Positions 41,612 through 50,438 of a DNA stretch of 57,179 nucleotides are shown here, one piece after another (position 1 is the first letter of the stretch; each line of letters starts with the position of its first letter). The translations under genes and the position numbers were made by a program. Location of the stretch: positions 1-57,179 of the forward strand of contig JBFWKZ010000001.1 in the NCBI GenBank assembly GCA_050252415.1, read 5' to 3'. The notes beneath the pieces were generated by a model. It worked only from the letters and a program-made list of their open reading frames with translations, did no database searches and had not been told where the DNA came from. This DNA comes from Heteroscillospira sp050252415 (lineage in GTDB: Bacteria; Bacillota; Clostridia; Oscillospirales; Oscillospiraceae).

Positions 41612-42490
41612 TTATGCGCTGTCAAGTATGGACTGGACAGGAAGAAGACAGGTTCGATTATAACGTGGAATGTTGTTAAGGCATTTTTCATCGCGGGTGA
41701 CGTAAAAAGTACTGGAATCCGAACCCAATGTCGCCAAGAATCCAAGATTTCGGATCACAGAAGCGCTGTCCTGCGGTACGGCGCCAGATGGATAGGTAAA
41801 CGTGTTTGGCACGATGCCGAGCTCATCCCGGAAGCGGTTTTGCATCTTTGTGACGTCGGTATAAAGCCATGTACGATAGGCCACAAGTTTTTCCCCGACA
41901 TAATGGCCTGTGCCGATATAATTTTTTTTAAAATATTGCAAATCATAAGTGTAGTTTTGCAGCTCGATGACGCCGCTTTTTTGCATTTCACGAAGCTGAT
42001 CCCATGTGCAGCGGGCATAATTTTCGTTTGTATCCGGCTTGACGGTATACTTATCGGTCTCGGCGCCGACGACGGAAAAGACAGCCCGCAGATCATACGC
42101 CCTGAGAATGGGATAGGCATAGAGATAATTGTTGTAATACCCGCCGTCGATTGTGACCATGACCGGCTGTTCCGGCAGCGGGGTTCCGTACTTCACATAG
42201 GCTATAATATCCGCCATAACGACCGTGTGATAACCGGAATCCCTGAGATACGCCATGTCATGGCGGAAGCTTTCGGTCGTTATCACATCGTCACCGGATT
42301 TTTCAGGGTCGCTGATAATGGCGTGATACACGAATACCGGTAGCTTGATGCGCTCGGCATCATTAACGCCCGGAGACATCCGCGCGGCAACCGCACCGAG
42401 AGAGGCCATCGCAGACACGACGGCGATAAGCGTAATCACAATTTTGAATTTAAAAAGCTTTCGTTCAAACCGCGCTCTCTTATCCCACAC
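41612..42490 (-). CDS. Polysaccharide-deacetylase-fold membrane protein lacking catalytic residues
   Basis: A 292-residue protein with one N-terminal membrane helix (FKIVITLIAVVSAMASLGAV) and a NodB-like domain beginning LPVFVYHAIISDPEKS. Motif 1, normally TFDDG, reads TIDGG, so the metal-binding second aspartate is glycine. Motif 2, normally SHTxxH, reads QNYTYDLQ, so both zinc histidines are lost. The overall fold markers (YPSGAVPQDS, Arg-Tyr regions) remain. It is probably a non-catalytic carbohydrate-binding or regulatory relative. GTG at 42490 has GGAGGAG 9 bases upstream; ATGs at 42499 and 42508 are alternatives too close to, or within, that site. Confidence 0.8.
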   Translation of the reverse strand: MWDKRARFERKLFKFKIVITLIAVVSAMASLGAVAARMSPGVNDAERIKLPVFVYHAIISDPEKSGDDVITTESFRHDMAYLRDSGYHTVVMADIIAYVKYGTPLPEQPVMVTIDGGYYNNYLYAYPILRAYDLRAVFSVVGAETDKYTVKPDTNENYARCTWDQLREMQKSGVIELQNYTYDLQYFKKNYIGTGHYVGEKLVAYRTWLYTDVTKMQNRFRDELGIVPNTFTYPSGAVPQDSASVIRNLGFLATLGSDSSTFYVTRDEKCLNNIPRYNRTCLLPVQSILDSA

Positions 42491-42604
42491 GAATATCATC
42501 TCCTCCATAGCAGTATACGTCGTTCCGAGCGCTATAACAGCGTTAATAACAGGCAGGAGCGGGAGATATTTAAAATATAAAAAGTTCCAATTTAATTAAA
42601 GATG

Positions 42605-42960
42605 TGGTATAATAGCCGCAAAGCGGCTATTATACCCGGCATGCCGGACGGTTCCGCCTTTGGCGGGAGTCCGGCTGCCATTTCTGTCGCGACCGCCTCG
42701 CCCCTTGTGGGGCAACCGGCGGCGATGACAATTATACCATGAATTCGAAAAATTCATGGTATAATAACCGCAAAGCGGCTATTATACCCGGCATGCCGGA
42801 CGGTTCCCTTTGGCGGGAGTCCGGCTGCCATTTCTGTCGCGACCGCCTCGCCCCTTGTGGGGCAACCGGCGGCGATGACAATTATACCATGAATTCGAAA
42901 AATTCATGGTATAATAACCGCAAAGCGGCTATTATACCCGGCATGCCGGACGGTTCCGCT
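42605..42960. repeat. Tandem array of ~150-bp palindrome-bearing repeat units
   Basis: Two complete units (42605-42756, 152 bases; 42757-42906, 150 bases, lacking a GC) and a truncated third (42907 to about 42960) are almost identical. Each unit starts with the hairpin ATAATAGCCGC-AAA-GCGGCTATTAT (the later copies read ATAATAACCGC in the left arm) and CCGGCATGCCGG. Units are joined by a perfect 15-bp stem, ATTATACCATGAATT and its complement around CGAAA (42731-42765 and 42881-42915). There is no long open frame or transposase. This resembles a non-autonomous MITE or REP-like element that has amplified in tandem. Confidence 0.85.
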
Positions 42961-43060
42961 TCGCTCTGCTACGGAACGCACCGGCGGCGAGTGTGCACGC
43001 CCCCGGAAGTGACAGATTTGAATTTATTTCCGCCGTGCTCGGCGAAAATTTAAGCGAGGC

Positions 43061-43122
43061 TTCTCATAGTCGCATAGTTTTGACAGGCTGAGATACCACA
43101 AAGCTTATCGCTTTGTGGTATC
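43061..43122 (+). repeat. Conserved intergenic motif plus hairpin, copy 2
   Basis: TTCTCATAGTCGCATAGTTTT then GACAGGCTGAG (43061-43092) matches 15622-15654 at nearly every position. It is followed by a 13-bp perfect hairpin GATACCACAAAGC / GCTTTGTGGTATC (43092-43122). The hairpin sequence differs from copy 1, so the structure is conserved while its sequence is not. It lies 70 bases upstream of uvrB. Confidence 0.6.
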
Positions 43123-43192
43123 TTGATATCCTAGCGTTATACGATGAGAGACGGGCGGCTGCGGCTGCATATGAGGAGGATTTAGGGAACAT

Positions 43193-45157
43193 ATGTCGGA
43201 TTTTCACGTCAAAAGTGAATATAGCCCCTCCGGCGATCAGCCGGAGGCGATTGAGGCGCTTGTCAAGGGTGTGGAAAATGGCATTGAGGAACAGGTGCTC
43301 CTTGGTGTCACCGGTTCCGGAAAGACCTATACCATGGCGAAGGTCATTGAGCGGCTTGGAAGACCCGCGCTGATCCTTGCGCATAACAAGACGCTTGCCG
43401 CCCAGCTCTGCTCCGAGTTCCGCGAATTTTTTCCCGATAATGCCGTTGAGTATTTCGTCTCCTACTACGACTATTATCAGCCGGAGGCATATATTCCGCA
43501 TACGGACACCTTTATCGAAAAAGACAGCAGCATCAATGATGAGATCGAGCGCCTGCGCCACTCTGCGACCGCCAGTCTCTTCGAGCGGCGGGACGTTATC
43601 GTCGTGGCTTCCGTCTCCTGCATATACGGACTGGGCGACCCCATCGATTATGCCAACATGGTCATCTCTGTCCGTCCGGGACAGCGCAGAGACCGGGACG
43701 AGCTCATGCGAAAGCTTATCGACATCCGCTATGAGCGAAACGATATCGCCTTCGAGCGGAATATGTTCCGGGTTCGCGGCGACACGGTGGAAATATTTCC
43801 GGCATATGCGACCGACAAGGCGATCCGTATTGAGTTTTTCGGTGATGAGGTGGACAGAATAAGTGAGATAAATGTTGTCACCGGAACGGCACAGCGCTCG
43901 CTGCAGCATGTGGCGATCTACCCTGCCAGCCACTATGTCACGACCAAGGAAAAGATGGAGGCCGCAATCCACGAAATCCGTGCCGAGTGCGATGAGCGGG
44001 TAAAGTTTTTTGAGGATAATGGCAAGCTTTTGGAGGCCCAGAGAATAAAGCAGCGCACAATGTATGATATTGAGATGATGCAGGAGCTCGGCTATTGCTC
44101 CGGCATTGAGAATTATTCCCGCATTATAAGCGGGAGAGCGCCCGGCTCGCCGCCCATGACGCTGCTCGACTATTTTCCGAAGGATTTCATCCTGTTTGTG
44201 GATGAGAGCCACGTCACCCTGCCGCAGGTGCGCGCCATGTATGCCGGCGACAGGGCGAGGAAAGAGACCCTGGTCGAATACGGCTTTCGGCTGCCCTCGG
44301 CTTTTGATAACCGGCCGCTTAAATTTGATGAGTTCAACGCGCACATCAATCAGGCCGTCTATGTCTCCGCCACACCCGGCGATTATGAGCGCGAACGTGC
44401 GGGACAGATTGCCGAGCAGATCATCCGCCCGACGGGACTGCTGGACCCCGTTATCGTTGTCCGGCCGGTCGAGGGCCAAATCGACGACCTCATCGGAGAG
44501 ATCACAAAGCGCGTGGAGAAAAGCGAGCGCACGCTCGTGACGACCCTGACGAAGAAAATGGCGGAGGACCTGACCAATTACCTCACCGGCGCGGGCGTCC
44601 GATGCCGGTATATGCACCACGACATCGGGACTATCGAGCGCATGGAGATCATCCGCTCGCTGAGGCTTGGCGAATTCGACGTGCTGGTCGGCATCAATCT
44701 CCTGCGCGAGGGGCTGGATTTACCGGAGGTCAGCCTTGTCGCGATACTCGATGCGGACAAGGAGGGTTTCCTGCGCAGTGAGACGAGCCTTATCCAGACC
44801 ATAGGCAGGGCCGCGCGCAATGCGGACGGCACAGTGATCATGTATGCCGACATCGAGACCCGATCGATGAAGGCGGCGATCGATGAGACAAACCGGCGCC
44901 GTGCAAAGCAGATGGCGTATAACGAGAAAAACGGCATCACGCCAAAGACGATCATCAAGAGCGTCCGGGACATTATAGAGATATCCGGCAGTGTTGACAA
45001 TGCACCTCGAAAAGACGGAATCACCATGACGGCGCGTGAACGCAGAGAAGAGATCGCCAAACTGGAGAAAGAGATGAAGAAGGCGTCTCAGATGCTCGAG
45101 TTCGAGTATGCCGCCATACTGCGCGACAGAATTATAAAACTCCGCGGAGAGAGCTGA
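43193..45157 (+). CDS. uvrB: Excinuclease ABC subunit B
   Basis: The damage-verifying helicase of nucleotide excision repair, 654 residues. It has the N-terminal FHVKSEYSPSGDQPEAI, Walker A GVTGSGKTYTM near 40, the beta-hairpin region VSYYDYYQPEAYIPHTDTFI, the DEAD-like FVDESHVT, and the helicase C-terminal motif VGINLLREGLDLPEVSLV with QTIGRAARN. It ends with the UVR motif (LEKEMKKASQMLEFEYAA) that binds UvrC. Start: GAGGAGGATTTAGGG precedes the ATG. uvrA and uvrC are not in the window. Confidence 0.97.
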   Translation: MSDFHVKSEYSPSGDQPEAIEALVKGVENGIEEQVLLGVTGSGKTYTMAKVIERLGRPALILAHNKTLAAQLCSEFREFFPDNAVEYFVSYYDYYQPEAYIPHTDTFIEKDSSINDEIERLRHSATASLFERRDVIVVASVSCIYGLGDPIDYANMVISVRPGQRRDRDELMRKLIDIRYERNDIAFERNMFRVRGDTVEIFPAYATDKAIRIEFFGDEVDRISEINVVTGTAQRSLQHVAIYPASHYVTTKEKMEAAIHEIRAECDERVKFFEDNGKLLEAQRIKQRTMYDIEMMQELGYCSGIENYSRIISGRAPGSPPMTLLDYFPKDFILFVDESHVTLPQVRAMYAGDRARKETLVEYGFRLPSAFDNRPLKFDEFNAHINQAVYVSATPGDYERERAGQIAEQIIRPTGLLDPVIVVRPVEGQIDDLIGEITKRVEKSERTLVTTLTKKMAEDLTNYLTGAGVRCRYMHHDIGTIERMEIIRSLRLGEFDVLVGINLLREGLDLPEVSLVAILDADKEGFLRSETSLIQTIGRAARNADGTVIMYADIETRSMKAAIDETNRRRAKQMAYNEKNGITPKTIIKSVRDIIEISGSVDNAPRKDGITMTARERREEIAKLEKEMKKASQMLEFEYAAILRDRIIKLRGES

Positions 45158-45247
45158 AAAAGGTCGAAATTTCGCGTATTCGCATTGACAGGGCAATGTG
45201 ACTGTTATATTCTAAAAGGTACACTGCCACTTGGATTGGAGTCAGCT

Positions 45248-46444
45248 ATGGATAAGCATTTGGGGGTATATATCCATATACCCTTTTGTGCCAGCAAGTG
45301 CCGCTACTGTGATTTCTACTCACAGCCCGGCACCGGCGGAATCATGAACAAATACCTTCGCGCGCTGAATCAGCATATTGCCGAGTCATCGGCCATGATG
45401 GCGCCGTATTATATCGATACCTTATATTTTGGCGGAGGAACGCCCAGCTACTTCGGCGCAAGACGGATCTGCGAGGTGCTCAATACCGTCAAGCGTTCGG
45501 CCAAGCTTTTGAAAAGTGCGGAGATAACGGTTGAGGTGAACCCCGACAGCATTACAAAGCACGATTTGGTCCGACTGAAAAACGAGGGCGTTAACCGCCT
45601 GTCTATCGGCGTACAGTCGGCAAATGACGATATTTTGAAGCTTATCGGACGCCGCCACAACTTCAAGCAGGCGGTAAAGGCCTTCAAAAATGCGAGAGAC
45701 GTCGGCTTTGCCGACATCAGTATCGACCTCATCTACGGCCTGCCGAGCCAGAGCCGAAACGATTGGGCGGACACGCTGTCCCGTGCAATGGCGCTCAGGC
45801 CGGACCATATCTCCTGCTATGGGCTGAAGCTTGAGGAGGGGACACCGATGTGGAACGACCGCGAATCGGCCATAATGCCGACGGACGACGATCAGGCGGA
45901 CATGTATCTGTATGCCGTTGAGACTCTTGAGCGATACGGCTATAACCAGTATGAGATTTCAAACTTCTGCTTTGAAGGCCATGAGTCCCGCCACAATCTC
46001 AAATACTGGCGTTTGGAGGACTATGCGGGTTTCGGTCCCGCAGCGCACTCCTGCATCGATGGGCTGCGGTATAGCTATGTGCGCGATTTGAAGCGGTATA
46101 TCGACGGCGTCTTGGGGCATGAGAGCATTCTCGACGAATATGAGAAGATCGATCGGCTGGACAGGGCCGCCGAGTATATCATGCTTGGTATGCGCACGGC
46201 CCTTGGTATAAGTGCGGAGGAATATCATAAGGTTTATCGCAGCAATTTTGCCCCGTTGGAAAAAATGCTGCGCGAAATGGAAAAGCGCGGCTGGGCACAA
46301 TGTGACAACGGGCACTGGCGGTTTACCCCGCAGGGCTTTTTGATCTCCAATACGCTTATAAACATATTGCTTGATGCTCAGGCGGAATATAAGCTGAGCG
46401 GTAATCCCTGGGTACGCGATGAGGTTAACCAGACTAGAAATTAA
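45248..46444 (+). CDS. hemW: Radical SAM heme chaperone HemW-like protein
   Basis: A 398-residue radical SAM protein. The cluster motif CASKCRYCDFYS sits near residue 17-28, followed by YFGGGTPS and EVNPDSIT. The HemW-type HNxxYW motif is seen as RHNLKYWR. The lack of the extra cysteine of HemN (CxxxCxxCxC) supports HemW, a heme chaperone, over coproporphyrinogen dehydrogenase. GGAG precedes the ATG at 45248. The neighbouring vanW-like gene begins 11 bases after the stop. Confidence 0.92.
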   Translation: MDKHLGVYIHIPFCASKCRYCDFYSQPGTGGIMNKYLRALNQHIAESSAMMAPYYIDTLYFGGGTPSYFGARRICEVLNTVKRSAKLLKSAEITVEVNPDSITKHDLVRLKNEGVNRLSIGVQSANDDILKLIGRRHNFKQAVKAFKNARDVGFADISIDLIYGLPSQSRNDWADTLSRAMALRPDHISCYGLKLEEGTPMWNDRESAIMPTDDDQADMYLYAVETLERYGYNQYEISNFCFEGHESRHNLKYWRLEDYAGFGPAAHSCIDGLRYSYVRDLKRYIDGVLGHESILDEYEKIDRLDRAAEYIMLGMRTALGISAEEYHKVYRSNFAPLEKMLREMEKRGWAQCDNGHWRFTPQGFLISNTLINILLDAQAEYKLSGNPWVRDEVNQTRN

Positions 46445-46455
46445 AAGGTGTGAGC

Positions 46456-48291
46456 ATGATTAAATCAAATCAAAAAGGCGGCCACTCGGCCGCTCCACAT
46501 AAAAAAAGCGATAGCGACAAAAAAACAGTGAAACGCGCAAGGGGCTATGATATGCCCCAGATTCCAAAAAGGAAGAAAAAAAATCCGGTTGGCATCATCA
46601 TCGCAGCGGCGATCGTTGCCGCAATATTTTTAGTTGCGGCAATGACCGCAATGTACGTAAACGGGCTCCAGACGATTTATCCGAACGTCAGCTTCGCCGG
46701 CGTGGATGTCGGCGGCATGTCGATATCCGAGGCGGGCGATGCGCTGGAGGCGGCGGGCTATGGTTTCGGCGATGAGAGCGTATCCGTTGCACTCCCGCTG
46801 AATGAAACGCTTGTCATCCCGATAACTGAGGCTTTTAAATCCGCAACGCCGATCGAAGCGGCGGCGGAACTCTATGCCTATGGCAGAGATGGGAATCCCC
46901 TGCAAAACCTCATTGCGTACTTAAGATGTTTAACAGACGGCTATTCTCCCACACCCGGCAGTATTATGAGCATTGACGAGGATTATGTTAAACAGATGGT
47001 GACGGATGAGGTCCAGACTGTCAATGCCGAGCTTATGGCTTCCGGACTGACCATTGGCGAGACAGAAATAACCGTTGTCAAGGGGGCAAAGTCTATCATT
47101 GTGGATGGCAATGCCGTCTATACCCTTGTGATGAATGCCCTCCAGAGCGGCAGTTACGGTGCTGTGAGCTATACGCCGCAGAGTACCGGGGAAGAAGATG
47201 TCGATCTCCAAAGTGTCTACGACACGGTGTATAAAGAGGCTAAGAATGCGGAATATGACCCCGAGACCGAGTCCGCGACGCAGCATGTCACGGGCGTGAG
47301 TTTCGATCTTGACGCGGCAAAGGCCATGTGGGACAGCGCCTCACTGGGGGACACCGTTGTCATACCGCTCATTATAACGGAACCGGAAATCACCACGGAT
47401 TACCTGAACAGCCGGCTGTTTTCCGATGTGCTCGCAGAAAAGACCACGAGCCTTTACGGCAGCAGCGCCGCGAGAATCAACAATGTCACTAAGGCGTGCC
47501 AGTCGATCGATGGGATTGTTCTGAATCCGGGCGACGAATTTTCATATAACACGGCGCTTGGCAAGCGTACCGAAGAGGCGGGATACCAGTCGGCAGGCGC
47601 CTATTCCGGCGGTGAGGTCGTGTCCGAACTGGGCGGCGGTATCTGCCAGGTTTCGTCCACGCTCTATTACTGCACGCTGTATTCAAATCTTAAGATCACT
47701 GCCCGCACCTGCCACTATTTTCCGGTCGCTTATCTCCCGGCGGGGCTGGACGCGACGGTGAGCTGGGGAGGACCGGAGTTTAAATTTGTCAACGACCGGG
47801 ACTATCCGATAAAGATTTCCGCTTCGGTTGAGGGCAACAGCTGTCATGTCCAGATAATCGGTACGGATGTCGATGGCAGCTATGTTGAAATTACTACCGA
47901 GTCGTGGCTTAATAATGACGGCAGTACGGGCGTGAACTCCTATCGCTGGCTCTACGACAAGGACGGCAATCTACTGAGCAAGACGAAGGAGTCCAGCAGC
48001 AAATACCATGTTCACAAGGACGAGCAGGAGAGTCCCGAGCCCAGCGAGTCCCCGGTTGTGACGGAGTCCCCGGTTGTGACGGAGTCCCCGGTTGTGACGG
48101 AGTCCCCGGTTGTGACGGAGTCCCCGGCTGTGACGGAGTCCCCGGTTGTGACGGAGTCCCCGGTTGTGACGGAGTCCCCGGTTGTGACGGAGTCTCCGGA
48201 CGCGACGGAGTCTCCGGACGCGGCGGAGTCCCCGGACGCGGCGGAGTCTCCGGACGCGACGGAGTCTCCGGACGTGACGGAGCCAGTTTGA
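46456..48291 (+). CDS. VanW-family membrane protein with C-terminal Pro/Val/Thr/Glu/Ser repeats
   Basis: A 611-residue cell-envelope protein. A basic cytoplasmic start is followed by one membrane helix (VGIIIAAAIVAAIFLVAAMTA). Two peptidoglycan-binding-like segments (about 65-300) precede the VanW domain (about 330-480: NPGDEFSYNTALGKRTEEAGY, GGGICQVSSTLYY, AYLPAGLDATVSWGGPEFKF). A short G5-like stretch comes next. The last 80 residues are thirteen copies of a hexapeptide of the SPVVTE type. VanW proteins are common in Firmicutes with vancomycin genes, but their biochemical role is unknown. ATG at 46456 is chosen over GTG at 46450 by spacing from AAGG. Confidence 0.88.
   Translation: MIKSNQKGGHSAAPHKKSDSDKKTVKRARGYDMPQIPKRKKKNPVGIIIAAAIVAAIFLVAAMTAMYVNGLQTIYPNVSFAGVDVGGMSISEAGDALEAAGYGFGDESVSVALPLNETLVIPITEAFKSATPIEAAAELYAYGRDGNPLQNLIAYLRCLTDGYSPTPGSIMSIDEDYVKQMVTDEVQTVNAELMASGLTIGETEITVVKGAKSIIVDGNAVYTLVMNALQSGSYGAVSYTPQSTGEEDVDLQSVYDTVYKEAKNAEYDPETESATQHVTGVSFDLDAAKAMWDSASLGDTVVIPLIITEPEITTDYLNSRLFSDVLAEKTTSLYGSSAARINNVTKACQSIDGIVLNPGDEFSYNTALGKRTEEAGYQSAGAYSGGEVVSELGGGICQVSSTLYYCTLYSNLKITARTCHYFPVAYLPAGLDATVSWGGPEFKFVNDRDYPIKISASVEGNSCHVQIIGTDVDGSYVEITTESWLNNDGSTGVNSYRWLYDKDGNLLSKTKESSSKYHVHKDEQESPEPSESPVVTESPVVTESPVVTESPVVTESPAVTESPVVTESPVVTESPVVTESPDATESPDAAESPDAAESPDATESPDVTEPV
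48046..48279 (+). repeat. 18-bp minisatellite inside the VanW-family gene
   Basis: Thirteen tandem 18-base units of the form GAGTCCCCGGTTGTGACG, degenerating towards the 3' end (GAGTCTCCGGACGCGACG). In frame they encode ESPVVT and then ESPDAT/ESPDAA. All units keep the reading frame, so copy number could change the length of the extracellular tail without a frameshift. Confidence 0.92.
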
Positions 48292-48348
48292 TATTACAGC
48301 AGAAGCGGCTAAGATTATGTATGAAATCCAATACCAGGAGGAAGATAA

Positions 48349-50313
48349 ATGAGCAAGAAATATTACATCACAACGCCTATTTACTATCCATCGGATAAGC
48401 TGCACATAGGTCATACCTACTGCACCGTGGCAACCGATGCGATGGCGAGATATAAGCGCCTTCAGGGCTATGATGTCATGTTTTTAACCGGCACCGACGA
48501 ACACGGTCAGAAGATTGAGGACAAGGCAAGGGAAGCGGGAGTTACGCCTCAGCAATTTGTCGATAACATTGTAGCCGGTAAGGGCGGCATACTTGACCTC
48601 TGGAAGCTCATGAATATCTCCAACGACCGTTTTATCCGTACGACGGACGACTATCATGTCAAGTCGATTCAAAAGATATTTCGGAAGATGTATGAAAAAG
48701 GCGATATCTATAAGGGAAAATATGTCGGTAAATACTGTAAACCCTGCGAATCGTTTTGGACGGAGAGCCAACTCGTTGACGGCAAGTGTCCCGACTGCGG
48801 CCGCGAGGTATATGACGCGGAGGAGGAGGCCTATTTTTTCTGCCTCTCAAAATATGCCGACAGAGTTCAGGATCTCCTGGAGAACACCGACTTTTTGGAG
48901 CCGCGCAGCCGCGTAAATGAGATGGTGAATAACTTTATTAAGCCCGGACTTGAGGATCTGTGTGTTTCCCGTACGAGCTTTTCCTGGGGCATACCCGTGG
49001 ATTTCGATCCGGGCCATGTCGTATACGTCTGGGTCGACGCGCTTTTTAATTACACCACCGCGCTTGGACTTTTTAACGACCGTTACGACGATTATGACAA
49101 ATACTGGCCTGCCGACGTCCATTTTGTCGGCAAAGAAATAGTGCGCTTCCATTCCATAATCTGGCCTGCTATGCTGATGAGCATGGAGCTGCCTCTGCCC
49201 AAAAAGGTCTTTGGCCACGGCTGGCTGCTTTTAGACGGCGGAAAGATGAGCAAGTCCAAAGGCAACGTGGTCGATCCCATTATCCTCGCAGACCGATATG
49301 GTGTGGATGCGCTCAGATATTTTCTTTTGCGTGACTTCCCCTTCGGCTCGGATGGAAATTTTTCGAACGAACTGCTCATTAACCGCATCAATGTTGATCT
49401 GGCAAATGACTTGGGGAACCTTGTGAGCCGCAGCACCGCGATGGTGGAGAAATATTTTAATGGCGTACTGCCGCAAGAGCAGAAAGCCGACAGCGCGGAT
49501 GATGAACTGTGTGCGATGGCGTCCGGACTGAGAGAGCTGTTCGAGGAGCAGATGGAGAAATTTGCCTTCCAGAACGCGCTCATCGAGATATTTAAAGTCA
49601 TCTCCCGTGCAAACAAATACATCGATGAGACGGCCCCCTGGGTGCTCGCCAAAGATATGGATGCCAATGGAGCCAGACTTGCCCGAGTGATGTATAATCT
49701 CGCTGAGACAGTCCGTATTTGTACAACGCTGCTTCAACCCTTTATGCCGGAGAGCTGTGACAAAATCTTTAGCCAGATCGGTGTCACAGGGGAACTGAGG
49801 AGCTGGGAAAAGGCCAATGTGTTCGGGGCGCTTCCTGCCGCCGCCACAGTCAGAAAGGGCGAGGCTGTGTTCCCGCGCATCGATATTAAGAAAGAGCTTC
49901 AAGAGCTGGAGAAAGCTGTTCTGGCGACAAAAAAGGTGACTTTGCCTGCGGTTGAAGTCGAGCCTATCGCGGACGAAGAGGTCGATTTCGATACCTTCTG
50001 CCGGAGTGATTTCCGCGCGGTCAAGGTAAGAGACTGCCAAAAGGTCAAAAAGAGCGATAAGCTTCTGCGCTTTACGCTGGATGACGGTACGGGAGAAAAC
50101 CGTCAGATCCTCTCTGGAATTGCCAAGTTTTATAAACCCGAAGACCTGGTCGGGAAGACACTCGTGGCGATCGTCAATCTTCCGGCGAGAAAGATGATGG
50201 GGCTAAATAGCTGCGGCATGCTTATATCCGCCATACACAAGGAGAAGGGTGAGGAAAAACTGAATCTCCTCATCGTGGACGACGCTATCCCCGCCGGAGC
50301 GAAGCTCTGCTGA
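48349..50313 (+). CDS. metG: Methionyl-tRNA synthetase
   Basis: A class I aminoacyl-tRNA synthetase, 654 residues. It has the HIGH motif (KLHIGHTYCTVATD near 18-31), a zinc knuckle (CKPC and CPDC near 125-150), and KMSKSKGNVVDP near 298. An anticodon-binding helical domain follows, then a C-terminal EMAP/tRNA-binding domain (about 550-654: DFRAVKVRDCQKVKKSDKLL, KMMGLNSCGMLI). AGGAGG precedes the ATG. It has its own terminator downstream and is probably separate from the following convergent cluster. Confidence 0.97.
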   Translation: MSKKYYITTPIYYPSDKLHIGHTYCTVATDAMARYKRLQGYDVMFLTGTDEHGQKIEDKAREAGVTPQQFVDNIVAGKGGILDLWKLMNISNDRFIRTTDDYHVKSIQKIFRKMYEKGDIYKGKYVGKYCKPCESFWTESQLVDGKCPDCGREVYDAEEEAYFFCLSKYADRVQDLLENTDFLEPRSRVNEMVNNFIKPGLEDLCVSRTSFSWGIPVDFDPGHVVYVWVDALFNYTTALGLFNDRYDDYDKYWPADVHFVGKEIVRFHSIIWPAMLMSMELPLPKKVFGHGWLLLDGGKMSKSKGNVVDPIILADRYGVDALRYFLLRDFPFGSDGNFSNELLINRINVDLANDLGNLVSRSTAMVEKYFNGVLPQEQKADSADDELCAMASGLRELFEEQMEKFAFQNALIEIFKVISRANKYIDETAPWVLAKDMDANGARLARVMYNLAETVRICTTLLQPFMPESCDKIFSQIGVTGELRSWEKANVFGALPAAATVRKGEAVFPRIDIKKELQELEKAVLATKKVTLPAVEVEPIADEEVDFDTFCRSDFRAVKVRDCQKVKKSDKLLRFTLDDGTGENRQILSGIAKFYKPEDLVGKTLVAIVNLPARKMMGLNSCGMLISAIHKEKGEEKLNLLIVDDAIPAGAKLC

Positions 50314-50320
50314 TCTAAAA

Positions 50321-50421
50321 CGGCCCATTGCCTAGGCAACGGGCCGTGTCGGCTATTTTGTTTCGGGAAATTAACACGATAGATATGCGAAAGCCGGTAT
50401 GGAAACCATACCGGCTTTTTG
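50321..50421. terminator. Two hairpins downstream of metG, second a strong terminator
   Basis: The first (50321-50346) is a nested palindrome CGGCCC-A-TTGCC-TA-GGCAA-C-GGGCCG without a T-tract. The second is a perfect 12-bp stem AAGCCGGTATGG / CCATACCGGCTT (50391-50417) with a 3-base loop and TTTTTG after it. It separates metG from the convergent dehydrogenase. Confidence 0.85.
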
Positions 50422-50438
50422 TTCATTGTACCTTTGGC

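Noticed and set aside
43064..44620. A 518-codon open frame on the minus strand opposite uvrB.
   Set aside because: uvrB is unmistakable on the plus strand. The antisense frame is a by-product of codon bias and has no family features.
48046..48279. Regularly repeated DNA that might suggest a CRISPR array.
   Set aside because: The units are contiguous 18-mers without spacers and lie in frame inside a coding gene.
47909..48331. Arg/Pro-rich repetitive frame antisense to the VanW tail.
   Set aside because: It is only the complement of the 18-bp minisatellite.
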